A stretch of 64,000 nt of DNA from Meconema thalassinum (taxonomy: Eukaryota > Arthropoda > Insecta > Orthoptera > Tettigoniidae), in contig OX336393.1 in the NCBI GenBank assembly GCA_946902985.2, positions 131,158,533 through 131,222,532 on the forward strand, given 5' to 3'. The position numbers and the translations under genes were made by a program. A model generated the notes under the pieces. It searched no databases, was not told the origin of the DNA, and worked only from the letters and a program-made list of their open reading frames with translations. This document shows, piece by piece, positions 10,300 through 20,640 of this stretch (its first letter is position 1; every line of letters starts with the position of its first letter).

Positions 10300-13200
10300 A
10301 TGAACATTTCCACGACTGGAAACTTCTGTCCTTGGGTCCCTGTAAGTGTTAAGAAATTATCGATACCCGCTTTACTGGATTCTGGTGCTTCACGTTCATT
10401 TATTCAGCGCTCCATCGCGGAACAGCTTCCTGTTACTCAGATTTGTCCACAAGATGGGGGTTTTAAATTTTATTCTGCGGTGAAGTCATCTATTTCTGTT
10501 TCTAGCGTTGTAACATGTCATATTAAGATATGTGGTTATTCTTGGGATTGGAACTTCCATGTGGTGGATGACTTATCTACGCCTATGATCTTAGGTTCTT
10601 ATTTTATGCACAAAGCAGGGTTGAGGGTTGATTTTTCGGATCATTCCTTCAGTTTTTTGTTTAAATCCAAAGAGCGGTTTCATTTTAATACTTGTGAAGC
10701 GAGTGTTCCTTGTAATTTTTCTGGTATCTCTGCTGTTCTAATCCCTCCTACTTTATTCACGAGTCAACGTGACGCTTTATCTGATTTGGTTAATGAATTT
10801 CCAGATGTTCTCACGTCGGAACTGGGTTCCGCTATCGGCTACGAGTGTCATATTGATTTAACTGATGAGGTTCCAGTTAGGTCGGCGCCATTTTCGTGCT
10901 CTCCACCCAAACTCATTGCCATGAGAGAATATATTGATGATCTTAAGGCACGCGGTGTTGTGAGTCCTTCTAAGTCTTCTTATGGTAGTCCAGCATTCCT
11001 GGTGCCTAAGAAAGAGGGTACTTTTCGTTTAGTAGTTGATTATCGTCGACTCAATTCTAAGGTGGTGTTTGACAACTTTCCCCTTCCAACTCTGGAGAGC
11101 GCTTTTCAGCATTTTCACGGGGCGAAGTACTATTCCGTCCTAGATTTGAATTGTGCATATTATCAAATTCCTCTCGATCCCGAGAGCCGTAAGGTAACTG
11201 CGTTCTCCACTCCGTTCGGCCTTTTTGAGTTCAATAAGTTACCCATGGGCATTTCTATCGGCGGACAAGTATTGAGTAGGGTTTTGGACGAGTTATTTGG
11301 AGATTTAAAGTATTCATCTGTGTTTAACTATCTAGATGACCTCGTGATTTACAGTCAGTCTTTTGAGGATCACCTGATCCATTTACGTGAAGTCCTATGT
11401 CGTCTTCGCAGAGCCGGACTCACTGTTAACCCGGACAAAATCTCTTTGGCTTCGAAGCAAATCAAATTTTTAGGTCACATTCTTTCGGATGTGGGCATAG
11501 AAGTGAATCCTGAGCGTGTGCAATGTATCCAAGAGTTCCCTACTCCCACGAATGTGAAAGCAGTCCGACGTTTTTTGGGAATGGCAGGCTTTTACAGTAG
11601 GTTCATTAAGGGCTTTTCGGACATTTCAGCGCCCCTGAATTATTTGAAGAAGAAGAATGTACGATTCGTGTGGGGCCCCGACCAGTGTCTCGCCTTTGAG
11701 AAATTGAAAGAATGTCTTTCTTCTGCTCCCGTCCTTCGAACTCCGGACTTTGGGAAATATTTTATGTTACATTGTGATGCGAGTGATGTCGCAGTTTCTT
11801 GTGTGCTTAGTCAGCAGGTGAATGGTAATTTGGCACCCATCGCTTTTGCCAGTCGGATGCTTAATGATTGCGAACGCCGGTATTCCACTTTCGAGAAAGA
11901 AAGTCTGGCTGTCATATTTGGCTGTGAACGTTTCAGATATTTTCTAGAACATCGGCATTTCATAGTGTATACCGACAATGAAGCTCTGTCCTGGATGCGC
12001 TCGCATGTCAAAAAATTGGGACGTATAAATCGTTGGATTCTTCGTCTATCCTCTTTCAGCTTTGACATCATTCACGTCAGAGGCAGTGAAAATGTTGTAG
12101 CGGATTGTTTGTCACGCATGTTTGAGGAACCTCCTCCCATTGTTGAGATCCCCGAGCCAGAGAATCTTCTCCAACACATTCCATGGTCTTTTACTGACAT
12201 CCGTACGTACCAAGCAGATGACCCATTTTGTGTCACATTGCGTGAAAAAATTCTCGGGAAAGATCCTGGTGTATCTGAGTTTTCATTGCGCAATGATGTT
12301 ATAGTGCATACCGCTCCTCGATCTTCGAAATGTAGGATTTTCGTGCCAGAGAATATACGAAGTATGCTCTTGGCGTATTTCCATGAATCCTGTTTTGGAT
12401 TACATTTAGGTATGACGAAGACTTTCCATAAAATCTCTCATGAATTCTTCTGGCCTCATTTGAAAGCGGATGCTTTTGCTTTCGTCCGAAAATGTGTTAC
12501 GTGTCAACGTTCTAAGCCAGCAAAGAATTCTCGCATTGGACTTCACCACGCTGACACGATGTCATATCCTAATGAGCGCCTGTTTATAGATTATTTTGGT
12601 CCCCTAGTTAGGTCATCTTCTGGTCATCATCTATACTTACTGTCGTTGATGGATTTTCAAAATTTGTATGGTTATTTCCTGTCAGGGAAATCACGACACG
12701 TACCACTGTTAGGCTTTTGACCAATCATATTTTTGGTGTTTTTGGTCCTCCAAAGTTTTTAGTGTCCGATAACGCGAGCGTTTTCCGGTCCAAGTCTTTT
12801 AAATCAATGTGTTTTTCTTGGGGAATTGATCATGTCTCTTTGGCACCCTACCACCCTCAGCCAAATCACGTTGAAAGGTTTCATCGTAACTTGAAGGCTT
12901 GCTTGAGTGCGTTCCACAACGCAGATCAGTCACGTTGGGACGCAAATCTTCAGTTTTTCTCCTTAGGATTTAACACTGCTCTTCATGAATCGACGAATTC
13001 TACCCCTTCGGAATTGTTTTTAGGAAGGCGTATTGTTGATCCACTTCAGCTTCAGTGGAAAATAGATTATCTGGCTGCGCCATCCAGCCGTACCTCAGTC
13101 AAAGAAAAATGGGAAGTTGCTGTACGGCATCTGAAAAGGGCACGAGATCGCGTGGCGTCTCGCTATAACAAGGGTAGGCAACCTGTTTGTTTTCAGGTGA

Positions 13201-13397
13201 ATGACGACGTGCTAGTGCGCCTGCACCCACAGAGTTCGGCCAAGAATAAGGAGTCAGCTAAGTTAATGCTTCGCTGGAGCACGCCCAAAACTATAACTAG
13301 ATTTTTAACACCTGTCACTGTTGAATTGATCTCCAAGGAGAATCCCACCGACGTATCCAGAGCTCACATATCTCAATTGAAACCATTTATTGTGTAA
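10300..13397 (+). pseudogene. pol: Gypsy-A copy 2 pol, frameshifted in the integrase
   Basis: Polyprotein ORF starting at the ATG at 10300. Domains in order: aspartic protease (D27-SGAS), reverse transcriptase (YLDD at residues 344-347), RNase H (first Asp D493 in LHCDASD), integrase zinc finger (about residues 690-740) and the integrase core with first catalytic Asp D764 (FIDYFGPL). A one-base deletion near 12627 then ends this frame at 12720. The rest of the integrase continues in another frame from ~12640 to 13397, where the second Asp (VSDNASVF) and Glu (NHVERF) are seen, plus a C-terminal tail. Copy 1 is intact at this point, which shows the ancestral frame. The break separates the catalytic residues, so the integrase is lost. 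Confidence 0.94.
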
Positions 13398-14208
13398 CCT
13401 TCTTATTTGCTGTGATTAATGTTGTCCTTTTTCTGCGTAGGTTAGCCAATCATAATTTGCTTATGTTATCCAAGGAAGCTAGTATTCATATGGCGTCTCC
13501 TTGACCTGCCTATTATTGAACCAATTTTGACCGAGGCAGAGTCAAGTACAAATTTACGAGCTCAAGAAAGAAAATAATACAAGAAGAAATAGGCCTACAT
13601 ACTCTGTGTAACTTAATATTTATTGTAAAAATATGTATTTTTGCGAACTCGGCCAGTAGAGAATTTATATTCTGTAAATAATGGGCACATTATATCGCTT
13701 CTTTGTTATTTTAATACGTCACTTTCATGATGGGTATAAGGAGAATGGCAGACTTTGGCGTCAAAGGGCGAAAGTCTTTTGTTTATGATTTTCGTCCGTG
13801 TCTCTATCTACTTTTCTTGTCATTGTAACGCGCAGGCGAACCGTAATACCATTATGACAAGCCCAGGGATCGTCAAAGGAACGCGCGCCTTTGGGGACCC
13901 CGAAGGAGTTCTGTCCTGTTATTGCGATCGCCGAAGCGATCTGATTATTTTTATATATTACTTCATTTTATAACTATATTCTTTCTGATATGGCTCAATT
14001 GCTTAAGTGACTGTTATATCGATCACCCTCCCCCCTCATATTTTGTGTACTGTTATAGTTGTTGACAAAGCACCTGTGTGATAAGGATGTTGTGTATTTT
14101 GGAACACTTGGGACATGATTGATTTCAAAGCGGTGGTGCTTAGTGATGTAAAAAGAAAAATCTTTTATTATTTTAAATAATTTTTCTTTTGGGGGGTGGT
14201 GTGGATCC
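13398..14208 (+). other. Gypsy-A copy 2 internal 3' untranslated region and G-rich tract
   Basis: 811 bp after pol without an ORF I would call; no env remnant. The last bases before the 3' LTR are a G-rich tract at 14191-14206 (GGGGGGTGGTGTGGAT) in the place of a polypurine tract, interrupted by T residues. Confidence 0.8.
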
Positions 14209-15714
14209 TGAGCCATGTTTAACATCTCTCATTTCTTTATTTTCTTTGGCAGCCGTCCCGGTAGACTCAGACGCCATGTGAGATGCTTTCTGTCCGGACG
14301 TGCCTTGAGGCTCTCCGCCTTATTATTTCAAATGTAATGTTTTTCCTTTTTATTTAACATTGTTATTATGCCGAAGCCTTCCATTTACTCATGTAAGTAA
14401 TATATCTAACCTTGTGTCCACTATGCTCATTTCCTAAATTTAACCTTTCTTTTTGATCTTCGTCGTGTGCTTGGATTTGCTGTGGAACCAATCGAAATGG
14501 CGGTCTCCTGTTTTATTTTGTTTGAATCTTCGTTTAACCTTTTATTTGTGCCGTGAAATATATCTGGGAGTGATTTTGTGAGTGTATGTTTTTCTTGCTG
14601 CCAGGTGCATTGAAGTTGTTTTGATTTGGGCATATCTTCAAATGGGTCTCCCGTTGTTTGTGGACGTTGGCGTTTCGACCATTCTCCCAACACGAGGCAT
14701 GACACCATATATATTTTAGCCCTTATGTATTCCCTTCATTCCATGCTTCGTGCAACTGAATCACGGCGGTAACTTTAAGTAGGCCTTACCGTATTCAGCT
14801 CGAACTCGGAACGTAAGTTGGGGACCATATAGGTTTAGCATGTTTTGCTAGACTACCTACAAGCACGAGTTGCTTTGTGTTTTATTACTGCATCGTCGGC
14901 TGGCATTTTGTGTGTTTGATTGCGTGTATGTATCATGATATATTTCACGGACACCTGACGTCATTTGTTTCTCCTTGTAGTATCTTTGGTTTTTGCACTT
15001 CTTTTCTCTGGGGACTGCCAGCTCGATCGCATCCCCATTGCTCGCCACAGCCTCTGCGACACGCACACAGCCTCTTGTTTTATCTATGCTATGCTTGTTA
15101 TTTGTGGTCGTCATGACAACCATCCATCTCTAGGCAGAGAAGTGATTGTTGTTGACCAGCGACCGGCTCGATTGCCTCTTGATCTTTTACTTCCTCCCTT
15201 TTTACATCGTTTTCACCGAAGTGAGCACAGGTATGAATTTAATTTGTTAACGTTATTTACTATCGTAAGTTATTTATTGTTATTTATATTTATCTTCCCC
15301 GTTTGAAAGTGACTTTATTTGACCCCTAGGTGAAGGGTATTCTTTTTTGTGTGTGTTATTCTGGCCGGGTTTCTTTGTGTGTTCGGTTTCAATTCATTAA
15401 ATTTCCATTTCTTTACCCATGTGTCTCATTTAGTAGTGTTTGGCGATCGGGCTGCTCGCTCTCTCTCTCTCTCTTCAAACCTAGGCCTAACTTATTCTAG
15501 CTGTCTAGCACCAGGAGGGTATTCCTACCACTCGTCGTGGGACCACCTTCACGGAGTCTGGAGTCTCTCGGCACATCTGGCCTGCAAGTACGGGCCCAGC
15601 ACAGGTCAGAAATTAACATCCATTTCCACTGCGTACTCCTTTCTTTTCTAGTTGGTTCCAGTGATGCAGCTAGGAGGCACGCCAAGAATATGTTTATTTT
15701 AATAGGGCGGTGCA
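14209..15714 (+). repeat. Gypsy-A copy 2 3' LTR
   Basis: 1506 bp, TGAGCC...GGTGCA, near-identical to 7379-8887. The (TC) tract at 15460-15473 is one unit shorter than in the 5' LTR. Followed by the CAAT duplication. Confidence 0.95.
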
Positions 15715-15785
15715 CAATCAATCAAGCTCAAGGAGAAACTCTTGAACGTATTGGGCTATTTACCTCATCACGTTTTAAGTCATGA
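15715..15785 (+). pseudogene. Helitron helicase C-terminal region, part 2
   Basis: Right-hand remainder of the helicase interrupted at 7378. It reads INQAQGETLERIGLF, the Helitron form of the conserved helicase motif usually seen as INKSQGQTLE-VG. The reading frame across the two halves is consistent once the 4-bp target duplication is discounted. A stop follows at about 15783, and LINE sequence begins directly after it. Confidence 0.82.
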
Positions 15786-16625
15786 CCAGCAGGATAGTGA
15801 AGGCACAAAAAAGGTCCTGTATGGGATGGTAAAGAATAAGAGGCGGAAGGATCCTACGGATTATGTCAGAATGGTGAACAAAAGGGGACAAGGGATAGAA
15901 AATAGGGAAGAACTGAAGAAAATGTGGAATGAATATTTTGAAGAACTCCTGAACCCAAATGGAAACCACGGCGAGGAAGAAGAAATCGGTGAAGAGGTAC
16001 AGTAGATGAACTGCAAACAGAAAAGGACTTAACATGGAAAGAAGTGGAAGATGCAGTGAGGAAGATGTAAGGAGGGAAGGCACCGGGTTTGGATGAGTTG
16101 AGTGTGGAGATGGTGAGAGCAGCAGGAGAGGTGGGGATACAATGGTTGTACCGAGTGATGAAGGCAGCATGGAAGGAAAGGAAGACCCCAGAGGACTGGA
16201 AAAAGGGAATAATTGTCCCGATCTTCAAGAAAGGTAGTAGAACAGAATGCAGAAACTATCGGGGAATAACACTGATGAGTCATTGTGCAAAGATGTTTGA
16301 GAAAGTTTTAGAAAGGAGAATTAGGACAAGGATAGAAGGAGGGATGAGGGAAGAACAACATGGCTTCAGAGCAGGAAGGTCCACAGTGGATTTGATTTTT
16401 GCTGTAAGTCAGTTACAAGAACAGCACTATGAGTATGGAACAGATCTACTGATGGCCTTCCTGGACATTGAGAAAGCATATGACAGTGTATGCAGAAACA
16501 AAGTATGGAAGTCCCTGGAGGTTAGAGGAGTAGAAAAATGGACTATAAGGAGGATAAAAGAGATGTACAAGGGAAGCGTGAGCTGTGTGAAAGTGGGAGG
16601 AACTAATATAAGAAGCTTCTTCAGT
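15786..16625 (+). pseudogene. Non-LTR retrotransposon fragment (RT N-terminal half)
   Basis: LINE coding debris covering the endonuclease-RT linker (KKVLYGMVKNKRRKDPTDY, NEYFEELLNPNG) and the first RT blocks: GIIVPIFKKGSRTECRNYRGITL, EEQHGFRAGRSTVDLIF and the catalytic AFLDIEKAYD. It stops at SCVKVGGTN just before the block that carries the second catalytic motif. One frameshift lies near 15996 and a TAA interrupts the frame at 16069. It is the same family as 6488-6901 and covers the part deleted there, but the pieces are not simply two halves of one copy because the linker occurs in both. Confidence 0.85.
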
Positions 16626-17440
16626 AAATTTGTTTTCCATTGTCCGTCATGTTTTGACGGGTTTCATCTAGTTATAATTTAATATTATAATATTATACTC
16701 TATGAGTGGCTTAAAGGAGATTAGCCGTCTGTGTCACATAACAAGATGGCTGCTGTCCTCATGTGCCTGTCTTATATTTCAGTAGTTTTAGTATGTTGTA
16801 TGTGATATATCATACTGATACAATAATATAAACTTTGAATGAAACGATCTTTAATGAAGATGTACTGCAGTGAAGAAATCGCTTATTTAAAGTCATTATT
16901 TGCCAACAGGTTGTATCTAATATGTCAGTTAAGAACGCCATGATATTAAGGATAGGGTTAGCTCTGGGCTAGCGTGTTAGTCTGTCACGCAGGTGACTGG
17001 GGATCGAATACTACTACAGTTAACTTTTTTTTTCGTGAATTCTTTTACAAATGATGTGCACGAGCTCTTTCCACAGATACTGAATAAGATGTCATTTAGC
17101 TCAAAGGAGAGGCTAATGTATACACTCGTTTATTAATAAAATCACAGCCCCAGCATCGCACATAAACAGAAGACATTAGGAAAAGGAGAATAGAAGAACT
17201 AGATACACGTTGTCATTAACCACAGTCTTGTTAATGCCTCTGTACGGTGCTGTCCTCTTGTGGGTTATGTGGGTAATATTGTTCCAAACATACCGCGGTG
17301 TAAATACCTGGCCTCCTGAAGTATGGCAATTTTGTAATACTGGTAGTTCCACTATTAGCCACGATCGCGCTCCGATTACCTTTAAACACTGCCAGCTGGA
17401 TCGCCTCCCTCTTGGCTACTTTAAACTGCCTACACATTCA
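16626..17440. other. Unassigned AT-rich sequence
   Basis: No credible ORF. A tRNA-like stretch at about 16956-17035 (GGCTAGCGTG...GGGGATCGAATAC) resembles a SINE head with A and B boxes followed by a T-run, but it is too degraded to be certain. Around 17390 (ACTGCCAGCTGGATCGCCTCC) it resembles part of the Gypsy-A LTR. Confidence 0.4.
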
Positions 17441-17452
17441 ACACCCATAGGC

Positions 17453-17484
17453 CACTGCCATCGTAGTACATTACGATGGCAGTG
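17453..17484. repeat. Perfect 13-bp stem-loop
   Basis: CACTGCCATCGTA (17453-17465) and its exact reverse complement (17472-17484) around a 6-nt loop. Stand-alone in otherwise unremarkable sequence. It may be a target-like palindrome or a relic of inverted termini. Confidence 0.7.
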
Positions 17485-17765
17485 CATACGCATACAAGAT
17501 AAAGATTAATTCACTTATAGGTCGCAGCACCAACCTACTGTGATCGGCGCGGATTTTTAAAGGGGATGATACCCAAAACGAAAGATTCTTAACTTAGAAG
17601 GCTGGCTTAATATAGAGATTAACGGACGTGAATGCATTACAATAAGTTAGTAGTTTTGTTATTCAATCATCATGAAGTATATAATATTGATTTTGACACT
17701 TACTGGCTAATTATCAATATAAAAGAAAACAAGCAATACATGGTGGTAGAGGTGATTGTGTTAGG

Positions 17766-17850
17766 GATGAGGACAAAGAGTCATAAATATACCCATACAT
17801 TTAGGAGAAAGTAGGCTATATGTTCTTTGCTGAACATCTTGTTTTATTCC
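17766..17850 (+). repeat. Repeat end shared, inverted, with 38300-38390
   Basis: The stretch from GGACAAAGAGTC through GGAGAAAGTAGGCTATATG to ACATCTTGTTTT is, with few differences, the reverse complement of 38300-38385, at the left end of the 293-bp array element. It marks one end of a dispersed repeat whose body is not otherwise present here. Confidence 0.65.
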
Positions 17851-18645
17851 TTGTTTTGATAGGCAAACTCTTCTCCGTCATATTGTATATAAAAAACTGA
17901 ATTACTTGCCCACCAACTTTTTCAAATCGCCCATCGAATTCACATTCTGTCAGTTTCGCCCACTGGCGTGTTAAAATCGCCCACTACTGGGCGAATTCGC
18001 CCAGTTCGGGAATCTCTGATTTAAATGGACTTCACACTTCTTAAATGATAATTCTGAAATATTAGGCAGTATTTTTTATTCTGTGTGGACCAGCACTATT
18101 CAGGTGGTTGGTTATGGTTGACACAAACACACCATTTGTAAACGCCAACAAATTGAGGAAACTACTTTCTTCAGTGTCTTTTTTGTGTATGTTTCCTAGG
18201 CTGGCCCCTTGGAGCGCTGTTATAACTGTCATGGTTTATCGTTATCACTCGTTCACGAGACACCTGCGCGCGCAACTTTACTGCCTTTCAACCCACGGGG
18301 TGCAAACAAATAGGAAGTTAACTGAAAAAAATATTACATGCTTGGAATAAGTGGAATAGCTTTCTCTAGTTTTTTTTAAATATTTCAAATATTCATATAG
18401 TTTTCTTTTTCTTGCAGTTTGCATGAAGATGATACAGAGTAGGAAGAAATACATATGACAAGTTGAATGGAAATGTGAGCAACTCATCGAGGATACACAG
18501 CTTGAGAGCAGAAGATAAACTGTGATGACTTGGTGTAGGAAGCATATTCCGAGGTTCGACAAATGCCACCTGAGGACTCCTTATGTTCATGAATGTCCAA
18601 GAGTAGGAGGAAGCTACCGTTATCCAAGTAATGTAATTACTACCA
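17851..18645. other. Unassigned; possible hAT-type end
   Basis: No credible gene. Around 17895-18020 the word CGCCCA recurs and the stretch ends GGGAATCTCTG, resembling one end of a hAT-like MITE (CAGAGATTCCC on the other strand). I do not see the matching left terminus, so this is weak. Confidence 0.25.
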
Positions 18646-18650
18646 GCCAC

Positions 18651-19400
18651 TGTGATGATGATGATGATGATGATAATTGTTGATTTAAGGGGCCTAACAT
18701 CTAGGTTATCGGACCCTAATGGTTTGGGTGATCGTGAAAATAATAATGAAATGTAAACTTTAACTATAACTAACTACTAACTTATATACTAGAAGAAGAA
18801 ATGGAAATCAAAAGGAGAATAAGGCCAATAACGAACAGGAGGAAAAGAAATGCCCTCAACCGTCGAAGAATGCGGATTGAAGAACTTGGAAGGAAGGAGA
18901 GCCATGAAAGGCAGAGAGGAAAGCGAAAGAGGAGAGGGTCCGCCCCAGAGGTAATGGATAAAAGGGGGAAGAAACCGGACCCAGCTCAGGAATCCCTCGG
19001 GGTCACCAACTCCCGATCTCACCAGCCGTGAGCCCCTGAGGGTGTAGCAATACCCAGGGTGCACCAGAAGTGGTGGGGCTACATACACTCTGCCTCCTTG
19101 AGGGCCTTGAGCAGAAGGCAAGAGAGAACATGAAAAGAAAAGGCAGGCTGACCCCTCGCAGAAGGAGGGTATCAGGAAAGATGAGACAAGGGATTATTGA
19201 GGCGGGAAAGGAAGATATTTCCTAGGCCTCGGATACCCTAATACCGTCTGGGTCGGAAGAGAACAAGAGTTGACCAAGTGAGATCGACAGGAAAGAAGAC
19301 GGAGAGGAGCCCGGCCCAAGTAAGTGGAAGCAATGCCGGACTCAGCTGGGGGCCCCGTGGTCGCCAACCCACGTCCCAGTAGATGTGAGCCCCTGGGGGA
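18651..19400. repeat. (GAT)n microsatellite followed by dispersed-repeat sequence
   Basis: A GAT run lies at 18653-18673 and is followed by a repeat-like segment (GGGGCCTAACATCTAGG... at about 18690) of a kind I recall as common in some insect genomes. Two related copies of a GAGCCCCTG-containing module occur at about 18975-19043 and 19325-19405. No coding potential. Confidence 0.45.
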
Positions 19401-19404
19401 AATC

Positions 19405-19640
19405 CAGCCACTGTGGCCAAGAGTGTTAACCCACTAGCTCGAGCCTCGCTGGCATCGGGAAAGCATGAGTTCGAATCCCACCTCGGCCGTCCTGAAAATG
19501 TTTTATGTGGTCTCCCATTTTCACTACCAGGGGCAAATGCCGGGACGGTTCCTTTCAACAGGTCCACAGGCGACTTTCTTCCAACCTCCTGTCCTTTAAG
19601 GCCATTTTCAGCGACTCACTGCCGATAGCAGTGGCTATGC
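19405..19640 (+). repeat. tRNA-derived SINE
   Basis: B box GAGTTCGAATCCC at 19468-19480, followed by the body GCCGTCCTGAAAATG...CAAATGCCGGGACGG. The body is shared with the next SINE and with the reversed copy at 36735-37040. Transcribed, if active, by RNA polymerase III and moved by LINE enzymes. Confidence 0.75.
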
Positions 19641-19649
19641 TTGCTAAAG

Positions 19650-19930
19650 CGCAGCGTTAGGTCACGGGGTCAGACTCTCTGCTGACTCGGTAGACGCGTG
19701 GGTTCGAGCCCCACCGTCGGCCGTCCTTGAAATGGTTTTCCGTGGTTTCCCATTTTCAACACCAGACAAATGCTGGGACGGTACTTTCTGACAGGCCACG
19801 GCCGCTTCCTTCCACATCCTAGCCCAGTTTGATTCACCCATTCCATCTCTCATCTCCCGACGTGCAGATCGCCCACTGGCCTCGACTAGAAAGACCTGCA
19901 CTCGGCCTCCCAGGAGGCCACACGATAAAA
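19650..19930 (+). repeat. tRNA-derived SINE, same family
   Basis: B box GGGTTCGAGCCCC at 19700-19712; body GTCCTTGAAATGG...CAAATGCTGGGACGG. Ends in an A-rich stretch (GATAAAAAAAC) near 19930. Confidence 0.75.
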
Positions 19931-19948
19931 AAACGACTCACTACTAAC

Positions 19949-20232
19949 GAATCCCCGTGGTGTTGGGGGTAGCGCGCCTGCCTCTCACCCAGGGGCCCCG
20001 GGTTCGATTCCCAGCTCCGTCGGGGATTTTAGAAACTGACGTGAGGGCTGGAATGGGGGTGCACTTAGCCTCGTGAGGATAATTGAGTATCTGCCTGACG
20101 GTGAAGCAGCGTCCCGATCACGAAAACCAAGATTAACGTCCGAGGGGACCCGATGTGCTGATCACGCGTCACACCAATATCTGCAGGCCAAATGGCTGGG
20201 CAGCGGTCGCTGTAGAGCCAGGGGTTATTATT
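19949..20232 (+). repeat. tRNA-derived SINE, second family
   Basis: Head GTGGTGTTGGGGGTAGCGCG with B box GGGTTCGATTCCC around 20000-20012, body with GACGTGAGGGCTG and CTGCAGGCCAAATGGCTGGG, and an AT-rich tail (TTATTATTATTTATTA). A diverged copy is at 30569-30832. Confidence 0.8.
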
Positions 20233-20300
20233 ATTTATTACTAACCATTAGTTATGTATTTCCTATTTAACTTAAATATGAAAGTTTATTTATTTTACTA

Positions 20301-20640
20301 GGCCTCCGTGGCTTAGGCGGCAGCACGCCTGCCTCTCACCGCTGGGTCCGTGGTTCACATCCCGGTCACTCCATGTGAGATCTGTGCTGGACAGAACGGA
20401 GGCAGACAGGTTTTTCTCCGGGTACTCCGGTTTTCCCTGTCAACATTTCATTCCAGCAACACTCTCCACTATCATTTCATTTCATCTGTCATTCATTTAA
20501 TCATTGCCCAGAGGAGTGCGTCAGGCCTCGGCAGCCGGCACAGTTCATATCCTCGCCGCTAGACGGGGGCTTCATTCATTCCATTCCTGACCCGGTCGGA
20601 GACTGGAAGCAGGTTGTGGATTTTCATTTCATTTATTTTA
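20301..20640 (+). repeat. tRNA-derived SINE, third family
   Basis: Head GGCCTCCGTGGCTTAGGCGG, degraded B box GTGGTTCACATCC near 20350, body ending in a repeated ATTTCATTT tail. Confidence 0.7.

Larger units (their letters stand above)
7379..15714 (+). mobile_element. Complete Ty3/Gypsy retrotransposon, Gypsy-A copy 2
   Basis: 8336-bp element with two ~1.5-kb LTRs, primer-binding site, gag, pol and a G-rich tract before the 3' LTR, bounded by CAAT duplications. The LTRs differ by only a handful of substitutions and a dinucleotide-repeat length change, so the insertion is recent. It interrupts a Helitron helicase reading frame. Pol carries a single-base deletion in the integrase, so this copy is not autonomous as it stands. 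There is no env-like ORF. Confidence 0.96.

Noticed and set aside
1..13855. The large inverted repeat as an assembly artefact
   Set aside because: The arms differ in primer-binding site, microsatellite length and frameshift positions, and copy 2 has its own target duplication.
13398..14208. env-like gene downstream of Gypsy-A pol
   Set aside because: No ORF of useful length, signal peptide or membrane segment in this interval.
18789..19121. 110-codon minus-strand ORF and an Arg/Lys-rich plus-strand ORF
   Set aside because: Both fall in dispersed-repeat sequence with low-complexity purine runs; no family match.
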